Positions 8,860 to 14,970 of a DNA stretch of 38,636 bases are shown piece after piece (within the stretch, counting starts at the first letter, position 1; every line of letters starts with the position of its first letter). Position numbers and translations under genes: made by a program. The notes beneath the pieces were generated by a model. The model made no database searches and had not been told where the DNA came from. It saw nothing but the letters and a program-made list of their open reading frames with translations. This DNA comes from a virus. The stretch spans positions 1-38,636 of the IMG/VR virus record IMGVR_UViG_3300046777_000623. One strand, written 5' to 3'.

Positions 8860-9311
8860 ATCGCATACAGGTCGCGTCTTTAAGTCTTTCTGCTGCTGCA
8901 ATCATAGGAATTGCGGCGCATGAAAGCTTTCGATCTGACGCTTATATACCGGTTTCAGGAGACGTTCCTACGATAGGATTCGGAACGACTGACGGCGTAG
9001 AGATGGGTGATAAGATCAGCGTTGAAAGAGCATTGGTCAGGCTGCTTAACGATGCTTCTAAATTTGAAAAATCAGTAAGACGTTGCGCCCCTGTCCCTAT
9101 GTATCAGTATGAATTTGATGCTTATGTGTCGCTAACATACAACATTGGAGAAGGGGCTTTTTGCCGTTCTACGCTTGCAAAAAAGCTAAATTCTGGTGAT
9201 TATGTCGGCGCTTGTGAGGAAATCTTGCGTTGGAACAAGTTTAAAGGTAAGCCTTTAGCTGGTTTAACGAAGCGTCGCCAGCAGGAATACGCACAATGTT
9301 TGGGTCAATAA
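8856..9311 (+). CDS. SAR endolysin, GH24 phage lysozyme
   Basis: This 151-residue lysozyme hydrolyses peptidoglycan glycan strands. Residues 6-21 (VASLSLSAAAIIGIAA) form a weakly hydrophobic Ala/Ser/Gly-rich segment typical of signal-anchor-release endolysins, which the Sec system exports and the pinholin later frees. The glycosidase region follows directly. E23 in HESF is the expected acid, and the loop VSGDVPTIGFGTT supplies D36 and T39 as candidates for the other catalytic positions. The spacing E-to-D differs from T4 lysozyme, so the D assignment is tentative. AYVSLTYNIGEGAFCRST and GLTKRRQQEYAQCL are also family-typical. It overlaps holin and spanin genes. Confidence 0.85.
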   Translation: MNRIQVASLSLSAAAIIGIAAHESFRSDAYIPVSGDVPTIGFGTTDGVEMGDKISVERALVRLLNDASKFEKSVRRCAPVPMYQYEFDAYVSLTYNIGEGAFCRSTLAKKLNSGDYVGACEEILRWNKFKGKPLAGLTKRRQQEYAQCLGQ

Positions 9312-9748
9312 ATCTCATACCTGTTGCCTTAATTGGCGCTGCTGTTTTAACAGTTGCTGCTTACGTCAAAGGCCGTTATGACGGCTCTGATGCTATTGCA
9401 ATTGAGTTTGAGCGTTACAAGAAAGAGCAAATTCAGGCGCAAGCTAAACAGGTTGATGAGGCTAGAGCTAAAGAAAAGGAACTACAAGTCATAGCGAACA
9501 AGCTGAGAGAGGAAAAGAATCGTGAATCTAAAAAGGTTGCTGCCCTTAATGACGATCTTCTTAACAGCTTGCGCGACCGTGAATCCAGGCCAATGCCCGA
9601 CAATCCCGACGCTGGACAAAGTGGATGTACCGGAAAAGAGCTTTACAGAGAAGATGCAGAGTTTCTTGCAAGGATTGCCAGAGAAGCAGACGAAATGAGA
9701 ATTGCTTTAAAACAATGTTATAGCCAGTATGACTCACTAACCAAATAG
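9296..9748 (+). CDS. Rz: Rz-like i-spanin
   Basis: The protein has 150 residues. One N-terminal membrane span (about 6-24, NLIPVALIGAAVLTVAAYV) leaves a periplasmic body of charged coiled coil from about 36 to 95 (EIQAQAKQVDEARAKEKE type). The C-terminal region (GCTGKELYREDAEFLARIAREADEMRIAL) is seen in many phage Rz-like proteins. The i-spanin sits in the inner membrane and pairs with the outer-membrane lipoprotein encoded inside this gene (9522-9698) to fuse the two membranes at lysis. The gene begins 16 bases before the endolysin stop. Confidence 0.8.
   Translation: MFGSINLIPVALIGAAVLTVAAYVKGRYDGSDAIAIEFERYKKEQIQAQAKQVDEARAKEKELQVIANKLREEKNRESKKVAALNDDLLNSLRDRESRPMPDNPDAGQSGCTGKELYREDAEFLARIAREADEMRIALKQCYSQYDSLTK
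9522..9698 (+). CDS. Rz1: Rz1-like o-spanin lipoprotein, embedded in Rz in the +1 frame
   Basis: A 58-residue reading frame lies wholly inside the Rz gene. From a GTG start it reads (M)NLKRLLPLMTIFLTAC, a short lipoprotein signal peptide with lipobox LTAC and lipidation at Cys17. The mature part is small and proline-containing (ATVNPGQCPTIPTLDKVD, then VPEKSFTEKMQSFLQGLPEK). The ending '(F)TE.MQ.FL.G.LPE' is typical of Rz1-like o-spanins. AGAGAGGA lies about eight bases before the GTG, which supports this start. ATG 9549 would leave a signal peptide of only seven residues and is unlikely. The embedded arrangement is that of lambda Rz/Rz1. Confidence 0.85.
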   Translation: MNLKRLLPLMTIFLTACATVNPGQCPTIPTLDKVDVPEKSFTEKMQSFLQGLPEKQTK

Positions 9749-9756
9749 GTGAAATC

Positions 9757-9975
9757 ATGAAGCCTCTAGCACTTACCTTAATTTTTGCAAGCACTGTAGC
9801 AATTGCAGCAGTTCAAAATGAAGATGGCAGTGTTTTCCTAGAGGCTGATGAGGCGCAATACATTGTCAGGGTGTTCAATGACATGCAGGAAAAGATTGCT
9901 CTTCAGCAGATGTATATCAAAGAGCTGGAAGGCGAGAACAAAGTAATTAAGCAATCGCATTGCGCAAAATGGTAA
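9757..9975 (+). CDS. Small exported protein of unknown function
   Basis: This 72-residue protein starts with a clear signal peptide (MKPLALTLIFASTVAIAA, cleavage likely near residue 18) and continues as an acidic, partly coiled-coil segment (VQNEDGSVFLEADEAQYIVR ...). AGGTGAAATC precedes the ATG. It lacks a lipobox cysteine, so it is not an o-spanin. The position directly after the spanins suggests it acts in the periplasm during late infection, but no family is recognised. The final residues (SHCAKW) overlap the next gene. Confidence 0.6.
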   Translation: MKPLALTLIFASTVAIAAVQNEDGSVFLEADEAQYIVRVFNDMQEKIALQQMYIKELEGENKVIKQSHCAKW

Positions 9976-10166
9976 AGAAAAAAGTAGAAGATGCCAAAAA
10001 ATGCGAATGCTGCCTATTTTTCCTAATTGAGAAGAACGAAGAATTAGGAGAATGCCGGAGAAATCCTCCGTCTATGTATTCAGAGGATGGCGAGATTGGT
10101 TATGCCTTCCCTATCGTTCCGCTAACCGAATGGTGCGGCGAATTCCAAAGAAAGCTTGATTCATGA
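9969..10166 (+). CDS. Small Cys-rich (zinc-binding-like) phage protein
   Basis: I chose ATG 9969 over an in-frame TTG nine bases upstream; the product has 65 residues. It contains CECC near the N-terminus, then GECRRNPP and WCGEF. That spacing of cysteines (CxCC ... C ... C) suggests a small metal-binding fold. The wording 'CLFF ... GECRRNPP ... FPIVP.T.WCGEF' recurs in small phage proteins of unknown role. The gene is coupled to the phosphoesterase gene by an ATGA overlap at 10163. Confidence 0.6.
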   Translation: MVKKKVEDAKKCECCLFFLIEKNEELGECRRNPPSMYSEDGEIGYAFPIVPLTEWCGEFQRKLDS

Positions 10167-11119
10167 AGCCAGCTTGTTCTGAAGATGAATTTATCCGATT
10201 GTGGAATGAACTTCAATCAGTTACGTTAGTCGCAAAACATTTAGGCATTGCGACAAGAAACGTACAGCTACGCCGAAAAAATATAGAAAAGAATCGCGGT
10301 ATTCTGCTGACTTCGCCAGATAAACGAAGCCCAACATTTAACGTAACGATACCTAATAATGGTGTAAGGGTTGGAGTTGAAGTAGGGGATGGCATTATCG
10401 TTGTAGGGTCAGATGCTCATTACTGGCCTGGCATAATTAGCACAGCGCATCGTGCATTCGTAAAGATCATTGCGGAGCTAAATCCTCAGATGGTCGTTAT
10501 GAATGGTGATGCTTTTGACGGCGCTAAGATTAGCCGTCATCCTGTTTCTGGCTTTGAGGTTCGGCCTAATGTAAAGCAGGAACTAGAAGCCGTTACAGAG
10601 CGCCTAGGAGAGATTGAGGCGGTATCTGGTAACGCTAAATTGCATTGGACATGGGGCAATCATGATATGCGCTTTAATGCTCGTATCGCTACAATTGCTC
10701 CAGAGTATGAGGGCGTAACAGGGTTTTGCCTGACAGATCATTTTCCTCGATGGAGGTTTTCCACTTCCATCATGGTAAATAACCATACGCAGATTAAACA
10801 TCGCCTTTACAACGGCATTCACGCTGCTTACAACGCGACGGTTAAGTCAGGCATATCTACGGTAAACGGGCATTTGCACAGCCTTAAAGTCACTCCTTGG
10901 ACTGATATGACTGGCACAAGGTACGGGGTAGATACCGGATCTTTGGCTGATGTATGGGGAGATCAGTTTGCCTATACTGAGGATTCAACGAGGAATCATC
11001 GAGCAGGGTTCGCTGTATTAACGTTCTATAAAGGAAAACTAATGCCGCCAGAGCTTTGCGAAGTTATTAGCGAAGATGACGGCCTAGTGTACTTTAGAGG
11101 AAGCGTAATTAAAGTGTAG
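10163..11119 (+). CDS. Calcineurin-like metallophosphoesterase with N-terminal HTH
   Basis: Residues 1-45 look like a helix-turn-helix (SEDEFIRLWNELQSVTLVAK ... RNVQLRRKNI). From residue 80 the two-metal phosphoesterase motifs appear in order: GSDAHYW (D84, H86), NGDAFDG (D116), GNHD (N166, H167) and NGHLHS (H237, H239). All metal ligands expected for the family are present, so the protein is likely active on a phosphodiester or phosphomonoester, possibly nucleic acid or nucleotide. The substrate cannot be read from sequence. At 318 residues it is the last + strand gene before the convergent early operon, and its final 11 bases overlap the opposing gene. Confidence 0.8.
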   Translation: MKPACSEDEFIRLWNELQSVTLVAKHLGIATRNVQLRRKNIEKNRGILLTSPDKRSPTFNVTIPNNGVRVGVEVGDGIIVVGSDAHYWPGIISTAHRAFVKIIAELNPQMVVMNGDAFDGAKISRHPVSGFEVRPNVKQELEAVTERLGEIEAVSGNAKLHWTWGNHDMRFNARIATIAPEYEGVTGFCLTDHFPRWRFSTSIMVNNHTQIKHRLYNGIHAAYNATVKSGISTVNGHLHSLKVTPWTDMTGTRYGVDTGSLADVWGDQFAYTEDSTRNHRAGFAVLTFYKGKLMPPELCEVISEDDGLVYFRGSVIKV

Positions 11120-11285
11120 CTGCTTTTTCTGCTTCGTCTGCGTATTCTTTAGCCATACGCATGATTAGCTCTATAGATAGTCCGTTGCTTTTTGCTATCA
11201 ATCCAGAAATAGATGCTGAGTAATACAATTTCCATTCGTCAGATCGTTTTTGTTCTGGCTCTATAATCTTTCGCGGCCTTCCCAT
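11109..11285 (-). CDS. Small protein of unknown function (58 aa)
   Basis: This short reading frame begins with MGRPRKIIEPEQKRSDEWKL and ends with RMAKEYADEAEKAATL. Its ATG shares a base with the stop of the upstream - strand gene (TAATG), an arrangement seen throughout this operon. The N-terminal GRPRK resembles an AT-hook-like basic patch and the remainder is helical. It is the last gene of the leftward operon and overlaps the stop of the convergent phosphoesterase by 11 bases. Function is unknown. Confidence 0.6.
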   Translation of the reverse strand: MGRPRKIIEPEQKRSDEWKLYYSASISGLIAKSNGLSIELIMRMAKEYADEAEKAATL

Positions 11286-11479
11286 TATCCTAGTCCCATT
11301 TCATGATTTCGTTCTTGGATGATCTCATGCAACCTAGCTATTTCAGATCGCATTGCTTCAATCTTTGATTGTGATGATTCTTTACCTGCTTGGAATGCCA
11401 TGTAAGCATCCATTGTAGGGCGTACATCTGCTTTTATTGTCCAGTCAAAGAATTCTGCGTAATCCATTGTGTTATCCAA
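11285..11479 (-). CDS. Small helical protein (64 aa), unknown function
   Basis: This 64-residue acidic protein (MDNTMDYAEFFDWTIKADVR at the start) has a C-terminal helix with coiled-coil spacing (SKIEAMRSEIARLHEIIQER). A second in-frame ATG lies four codons downstream. Its first 46 bases overlap the end of the upstream gene, and its stop is fused with the next start (TAATG), so it is embedded in a tightly coupled set. No family is recognised. Confidence 0.5.
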   Translation of the reverse strand: MDNTMDYAEFFDWTIKADVRPTMDAYMAFQAGKESSQSKIEAMRSEIARLHEIIQERNHEMGLG

Positions 11480-11883
11480 TCTGGTTTAATCTTTATCCGC
11501 TTTGCTCTACGTTTAGCATTGATAACGTCTAGCTTTTCTTCATCTTTTTTAATATTTTGACGATACCGTTTACATTTTTCAGATTTTGTAAGAGGTGGCG
11601 GCTTTGGTTTTGATTTTTTACTTCCTGCTCTATAAAAAGGCCAACTCATTGTTCGTTGACCGAATTTTGTCATTTTCCAAGAGCTAATATATATTTGTTT
11701 TGTAGTAATAAGATATTTTATGTAATTATGAAGATGGCTTTTATTCAAATGGATAAGTTCCATTATTTCTGGAGAAGCCATTTCTTTCTCTGAAAGAATA
11801 GACAATATTTTTTTTATCTTTGCTTGTGATGCAGCAAAATTAAAAGAATATTTACTGATCCTTGATCCAGACGCCGCTCTCAT
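11434..11883 (-). CDS. Basic winged-helix-like DNA-binding protein
   Basis: I prefer ATG 11883 (149 residues), which has AAAAGG eight bases upstream. The earlier ATG at 11916 lacks an RBS. Residues about 15-70 contain KIKKILSILSEKEMASPEIM, then ELIHLNKSHLHNYIKYLITT and KQIYISSW. This fits a helix-turn-helix followed by a wing, as used by replication or regulatory proteins. The second half is strongly basic (KKSKPKPPPLTKSEKCKRYR). The gene overlaps the MazG-like gene upstream and the 64-residue gene downstream. A regulatory or DNA-binding role is inference. Confidence 0.5.
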   Translation of the reverse strand: MRAASGSRISKYSFNFAASQAKIKKILSILSEKEMASPEIMELIHLNKSHLHNYIKYLITTKQIYISSWKMTKFGQRTMSWPFYRAGSKKSKPKPPPLTKSEKCKRYRQNIKKDEEKLDVINAKRRAKRIKIKPDWITQWITQNSLTGQ

Positions 11884-12160
11884 TGAGGAAGCCTTTTCGG
11901 TCTTTGATTTGGTCATAAGCGTAAGCGAAACATTTCTTTACATCGAGATCTTCAATAGCAGCGACCATAGTAAGACATACAAGAACGTCGCCAAGTCCAT
12001 CAATAATTCCTGTTTTGTCTCGCTTGGTAATTGCATCTGCTAGTTCTCCAATTTCGGATACAGCTTTAAGCAATTGGGTCTTAGAGTCTGAATTCTTGAC
12101 AATGCCCCTGGCTTCTCCCCACCTTACTACCTGCATTTCTGTAATTTCGTAGCTAGTCAT
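11852..12160 (-). CDS. MazG-like nucleotide pyrophosphohydrolase
   Basis: This 102-residue all-helical protein carries the MazG/NTP-PPase signature. E36 and E39 lie in SEIGELADAI, and about 18 residues later come D54 and D58 in IIDGLGDVLVCL, which would bind Mg2+. The canonical ExxD has G at the E position, as in several phage variants. The enzyme would hydrolyse nucleoside triphosphates to monophosphates, or act on (p)ppGpp-like substrates, helping nucleotide economy during infection. It is coupled to the membrane-protein gene by an ATGA overlap at 12157-12160. Confidence 0.75.
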   Translation of the reverse strand: MTSYEITEMQVVRWGEARGIVKNSDSKTQLLKAVSEIGELADAITKRDKTGIIDGLGDVLVCLTMVAAIEDLDVKKCFAYAYDQIKDRKGFLNESGVWIKDQ

Positions 12161-12360
12161 TTACCGCATACCTTTCGTTTAACTTCTTTCATATTTGCGT
12201 CAAACATCCATTTAGCGCAAACTTTATCTACATCCTCTTTTTCAACAGAATTAACGCCAGCATCAAAGCCTGACTTGTAAGCATTTGAAACAAGTTTGTC
12301 TTGCTCAGAAATAATGTAAAAAGAGAAAATTATTGAGCAGATGGCGATGACGTATTGCAT
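12157..12360 (-). CDS. Small membrane-anchored protein (67 aa)
   Basis: The N-terminus (MQYVIAICSIIFSFYIISEQ) is one hydrophobic span or uncleaved signal. It is followed by a polar domain with YKSGFDAGVNSVEKEDVDKVC and two cysteines. The pattern of an N-terminal anchor plus a short charged helix is frequent in phage accessory proteins. It sits between the regulator and MazG genes, overlapping both. The function is not recognisable. Confidence 0.5.
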   Translation of the reverse strand: MQYVIAICSIIFSFYIISEQDKLVSNAYKSGFDAGVNSVEKEDVDKVCAKWMFDANMKEVKRKVCGK

Positions 12361-12545
12361 AGTGATTTAATCTCCGCAATAGGTATATTAAAAACTTCAT
12401 GGATGCGAATAATCATTTCCGCACTGACTTTAGTATGGCCGTTGCGAATGCGGCTGATGACTGGAGTTGAAATATCAAGTTTGTCAGACAGTTCACGGTC
12501 GTTTTTTAAACTATAAGTTTCAATTAAATAATCCAGTAGTTTCAT
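12330..12545 (-). CDS. Cro/CI-like helix-turn-helix regulator
   Basis: This 71-residue protein contains a full XRE-type helix-turn-helix: LIETYSLKNDRELSDKLDIS, then TPVISRIRNGHTKVSAEMII. The recognition helix lies around residues 28-38. There is no C-terminal dimerisation or cleavage domain, so it resembles Cro or a short repressor rather than full CI. GGAGG precedes the ATG. Likely targets are the related palindromes in the divergent control region (14881-14950), but this link is inference. No integrase or second repressor is evident in the window. Confidence 0.7.
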   Translation of the reverse strand: MKLLDYLIETYSLKNDRELSDKLDISTPVISRIRNGHTKVSAEMIIRIHEVFNIPIAEIKSLCNTSSPSAQ

Positions 12546-12659
12546 TTTTCCTCCGTTGTTATCGCCGCTTACGGCGGCTAGTCGGCAATTTCAGCGCAGG
12601 AGAAACGCCAATTGCTGCCGTGGTTACAGTACGCACCACTCACGGCTAGGCGCGGCTGA

Positions 12660-12812
12660 TTAGAAACAGGTTGTATTGCAGCTTGCTCCGTAACAACAGG
12701 TAGTGCAAACAACCATTCGTCCCTGATACATATAAGTATGGGTAGAGCATTGTTGCGCCCATGCCAGCGTAGCGACTCCAGCCAACATTGCGCCAATCAG
12801 ATATTTAATCAT
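12660..12812 (-). CDS. Cys-rich exported microprotein (50 aa)
   Basis: A 50-residue frame starts at an ATG preceded by CTAGGAG. It has a signal peptide (MIKYLIGAMLAGVATLAWA) and a mature part of about 31 residues with six cysteines: QQCSTHTYMYQGRMVVCTTC, then CYGASCNTTCF. The CTTCCYG ... CNTTCF ending recurs in tiny phage and prophage proteins of unknown role. It would be disulfide-rich in the periplasm. A different frame over the same bases is longer but lacks this signal and RBS. Expression from the leftward early operon suggests an early role at the cell envelope, which is inference. Confidence 0.65.
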   Translation of the reverse strand: MIKYLIGAMLAGVATLAWAQQCSTHTYMYQGRMVVCTTCCYGASCNTTCF

Positions 12813-12825
12813 TACAAACTCCTAG

Positions 12826-13083
12826 TTAAAAAGGGATTATGTCATTCCCAAAATCATCATCAGTTTGTTTTTGCTTTGCAGGTTTTGCTTTAGCTTCTTT
12901 AGGCTTAATTGATAGACTAAGAAACTTATTCCCTGCTTTGCTTTCTTTCGTCCATGCTGACAACCAAAACTCTTGCCCGTCAATGTTGATTGAGCCTGAC
13001 AGATCAGGGTGATTATCGGCGGTCTTATTCGGATTTTTCATGAGCATTCCGCGATTTTCATTGCTATATTGTTGATTAGACAT
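12826..13083 (-). CDS. Small SSB-like protein with acidic C-terminal tail
   Basis: This 85-residue protein has a compact beta-rich core (NRGMLMKNPNKTADNHPDLS, then GSINIDGQEFWLSAWTKE and FLSLSIKPKE), a basic linker and an acidic tip, DDDFGNDIIPF. That tip imitates the DDDIPF tail by which bacterial SSB recruits partner proteins. The core resembles small phage proteins annotated as ssDNA-binding or DUF736-like. Its position after an Erf-type annealing gene supports a role in recombination or replication. The core has not been matched to an OB fold here, so the SSB label is tentative. Confidence 0.6.
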   Translation of the reverse strand: MSNQQYSNENRGMLMKNPNKTADNHPDLSGSINIDGQEFWLSAWTKESKAGNKFLSLSIKPKEAKAKPAKQKQTDDDFGNDIIPF

Positions 13084-13597
13084 TCCACATTTCCTTGCGC
13101 TTTATTTTTGAGATAAGAGGTTGAGATACGCCAAACATTTTTGCTAACTTGCGTTGTGACATATCAATACTTCGTATTTGATTTACTTGATCTATAGTTA
13201 GCTTGCTATTCCAAATTTTTTCTCCTCTTGGTCTATTTTTAGATTGCGCTTCTGCAAGCTGCTTTCCTTTTGCTTGCCTATTTTTTCTTACTTTATCGTC
13301 ACTATTGTCTTTATTTGTTCCTAAAAACAAATGATATGGATTTACGCAAGCAGGATTGTCGCAATGGTGGCATACAAGCATTCCATTAGGAACTGCTCCA
13401 ATATATCTTTGGTATGAATATTTATGTGCCTGCATTGCTTTTCCGTTTACTTTAATGCGGCCATATCCATTTGACCCTTGTTCTTCGCCTAACCATAGCC
13501 AGCATCCAGAAATTGGTTCAGGCATATACGATGCGTCAAACCTTTCTGCATGAGATTTTGGCTTTGATCCGCCAAGTGACTTTAGATTAGGAAGCAT
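13076..13597 (-). CDS. HNH homing-type endonuclease with C-terminal HTH
   Basis: This 173-residue protein has the phage HNH layout: GCWLWLGE near residue 31, H58 in MQAHKYSYQRY, then GMLVCHHCDNPACVNPYHLF with C76, C79, C84 and H89 as zinc or catalytic ligands. FLGTNKDNSDD follows. The C-terminal part (KLTIDQVNQIRSIDMSQRKL, then AKMFGVSQPLISKI) is a helix-turn-helix likely to bind the target DNA. It is inserted between the Erf and SSB-like genes and overlaps the latter by eight bases. Such genes are often mobile, though no scar is visible. Confidence 0.8.
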   Translation of the reverse strand: MLPNLKSLGGSKPKSHAERFDASYMPEPISGCWLWLGEEQGSNGYGRIKVNGKAMQAHKYSYQRYIGAVPNGMLVCHHCDNPACVNPYHLFLGTNKDNSDDKVRKNRQAKGKQLAEAQSKNRPRGEKIWNSKLTIDQVNQIRSIDMSQRKLAKMFGVSQPLISKIKRKEMWNV

Positions 13598-13605
13598 ATA
13601 TTTCC

Positions 13606-14265
13606 TTATTTAACAGTCAGTTTTTTAATAGCAGAGCGTTGCTTAGAATCAAGCTGGCCCCATAGTGCAGTTTTCCAGTCTGCATCCAGTTCCAACGAAT
13701 TGATGTACTCAAGCGCACCTTCAATATCGCCATCATTCGTTAGATTCGTGACGTTCATTGCAAACGACAGAATCATTTCTTTTTCATCCTCAGTCATCAA
13801 GTCAAAAACGTTTTTGCTGACAGACTTTGCAGACTTACGTTCTACGATAGGTTCTGATGCGTCAACTGCGTCATGCTCTACGATGGCTAGAGCCATAACG
13901 AGAAGGTATCGTGTGATGTAAGTAATCGATGCACCAAGATTCTGTACCGGATGGCATCCTTTAAGTTCAGCCTCTGCCATAGGGCAGGAGAACTTAGCGT
14001 CTCCGCCGTTTTCCGTATCAATAACGCGAAGGATGGCCACTTCAGGATAAAACTCTAGTGTATGGCAAAGCTTCAAATCAGCAAAAATCTTGTTTACTGT
14101 CGGCAGGAAGTCTGCCAGTTCAAAGTATTTGTATCCTGCGAACTTATTATGGCCTGATTTTTTAAGATCCTGGCTCTGGAGGGCGATACGAGCAGCCTGA
14201 AGCTTGTCGTACACAATCCATTGCTGACGCTCTTCTTTCTCTTGCTGTTGGCGGTAGTTTTCCAT
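13606..14265 (-). CDS. erf: Erf-family single-strand annealing protein
   Basis: The protein has 219 residues. The conserved Erf block is visible at KSGHNKFAGYKYFELADFLP (residues 36-55) and again at LGASITYITRYLLVMALAI (about 110-128), matching the family pattern 'G..ITYA.RY.L...L'. Erf proteins anneal complementary single strands and circularise phage DNA by recombination. That fits a genome with redundant ends. The C-terminal 80 residues are acidic and less conserved. ATAATG links the start to the end of the small gene upstream. Confidence 0.8.
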   Translation of the reverse strand: MENYRQQQEKEERQQWIVYDKLQAARIALQSQDLKKSGHNKFAGYKYFELADFLPTVNKIFADLKLCHTLEFYPEVAILRVIDTENGGDAKFSCPMAEAELKGCHPVQNLGASITYITRYLLVMALAIVEHDAVDASEPIVERKSAKSVSKNVFDLMTEDEKEMILSFAMNVTNLTNDGDIEGALEYINSLELDADWKTALWGQLDSKQRSAIKKLTVK

Positions 14266-14268
14266 TAT

Positions 14269-14433
14269 TTAGCCTTTATTGCGTTTTTGAGACTGCATAT
14301 TAGTGAGTTTCCTGACTTTCGATACGCTTTGAATCGTTGCCATTTCTTGACGTATACGCTCGAAAGTCTTGCGAATATCTGTGTGTTCAGCTGGAACATA
14401 GTTAAAGGTAGGATATAAGATAGATTTATTCAT
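14269..14433 (-). CDS. Small basic protein upstream of Erf (54 aa)
   Basis: This 54-residue frame begins MNKSILYPTFNYVPAEHTDI and ends in a basic helix (MQSQKRNKG). Its ATG lies inside the last codons of the 33-residue membrane microprotein gene, and its stop is three bases before the Erf start region, so it is part of the coupled chain. The family is not recognised. Its position next to Erf suggests an accessory recombination role, with low confidence. Confidence 0.5.
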   Translation of the reverse strand: MNKSILYPTFNYVPAEHTDIRKTFERIRQEMATIQSVSKVRKLTNMQSQKRNKG

Positions 14434-14527
14434 AGGATGACAAAACAATCAAAGCAAACAAAACAATCAAAGCAACGTTAGGGTGTTTGGCTAAAAATTG
14501 AGCCAATTTGTCGTTAGCGTTAAACAT
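14426..14527 (-). CDS. Single-span membrane microprotein (33 aa)
   Basis: The frame reads MFNANDKLAQFLAKHPNVAL followed by a hydrophobic span IVLFALIVLSSYE. The ATG shares its A with the TAA of the upstream 102-residue gene (TAATG), and the stop overlaps the next start by eight bases. This chain of overlaps argues that it is real despite its size. It is probably a membrane-inserted accessory peptide; no function is known. Confidence 0.5.
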   Translation of the reverse strand: MFNANDKLAQFLAKHPNVALIVLFALIVLSSYE

Positions 14528-14835
14528 TACATGCCCTCCGCTTGACGATCTTTTTTCTCGTCATAGTAACGGTCGCATTCCTCCAGCCAGTTGCCTTCTT
14601 CGTCAACGTAATCGCCTGACAATCCTTTAAGTTTTTTGTTGTGGTCAGCGATTCGATAGCACATTTGCTTGATATGCCGATCAAGCGCACCATTAAGCTT
14701 GTCAGAGTCCTTAAACACGCTCCATGTATACATTAGCTCTGCAAGTTCTTCTTCCATCCATTCTTTTGGAATTTGTGCAGTAACGTCATATACGCCGCCG
14801 TTAAGTGCTTCTTGATACATTTCGCGCTCGTTCAT
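14527..14835 (-). CDS. First gene of the leftward early operon, acidic protein of unknown function
   Basis: This 102-residue acidic helical protein (MNEREMYQEALNGGVYDVTA ... DEEGNWLEECDRYYDEKKDR) has a strong RBS (AGGAGATAAAT) and lies directly downstream of the promoter-like pair at 14867-14894. As the first early leftward product it may act on the host, or it may belong to the recombination set. No motif identifies it. Confidence 0.6.
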   Translation of the reverse strand: MNEREMYQEALNGGVYDVTAQIPKEWMEEELAELMYTWSVFKDSDKLNGALDRHIKQMCYRIADHNKKLKGLSGDYVDEEGNWLEECDRYYDEKKDRQAEGM

Positions 14836-14866
14836 ATTTATCTCCTAGTTGTGCTGCGGTGAAAGA

Positions 14867-14894
14867 ATCATAGTTCAGCAGCAAAATTTTGCAA
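14867..14894 (-). promoter_or_regulatory. Candidate leftward early promoter
   Basis: On the - strand, TTGCAA (14894-14889) and TATGAT (14872-14867) are separated by 16 bases, a good sigma70-type pair. Transcription would begin near 14860, just ahead of the RBS of the gene at 14835. The -35 box overlaps the palindrome at 14881-14892, so a regulator bound there could block it. Confidence 0.55.
14881..14892. promoter_or_regulatory. Palindromic operator-like site A
   Basis: GCAAAATTTTGC is a perfect 12-base palindrome. It overlaps the -35 box of the candidate leftward promoter. It may be a binding site for the Cro/CI-like regulator or a host factor. Confidence 0.45.
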
Positions 14895-14902
14895 ACAAAA
14901 AT

Positions 14903-14935
14903 ATTTCTATAGCAAAAGTAATTTCTATAGAAATT
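14903..14935. promoter_or_regulatory. Pair of related operator-like sites
   Basis: AATTTCTATAGAAATT at 14920-14935 is a perfect 16-base palindrome. Eighteen bases upstream (centre to centre) the related ATTTCTATAGCAAA (14903-14915 region) repeats the same core with one side changed. A third relative, TTTTCTATTTGCAA, lies at about 14935-14947. The helical spacing and shared TTTCTATA core suggest an operator array for a dimeric repressor in this divergent control region. Confidence 0.55.
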
Positions 14936-14941
14936 TTCTAT

Positions 14942-14970
14942 TTGCAAGTTTCTTGTCGTTGGCCTACTGT
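14942..14970 (+). promoter_or_regulatory. Weak candidate rightward early promoter
   Basis: TTGCAA (14942-14947) is followed after 17 bases by TACTGT (14965-14970), a poor -10 match. It mirrors the TTGCAA used by the leftward promoter and by the RNA promoter at 18901. The -35 overlaps the third operator-like repeat. A better promoter was not found before the first rightward gene. Confidence 0.3.

Noticed and set aside
12563-12578. GC-rich hairpin (CGCCG/CGGCG) before the regulator gene
   Set aside because: No T run in either direction, and loop and stem are short; I could not call it a terminator or a control site.
12578-12796. 72-codon - strand frame overlapping the Cys-rich microprotein
   Set aside because: The overlapping 50-codon frame has a signal peptide, a cysteine pattern and AGGAG at the right distance; this one has none of these.
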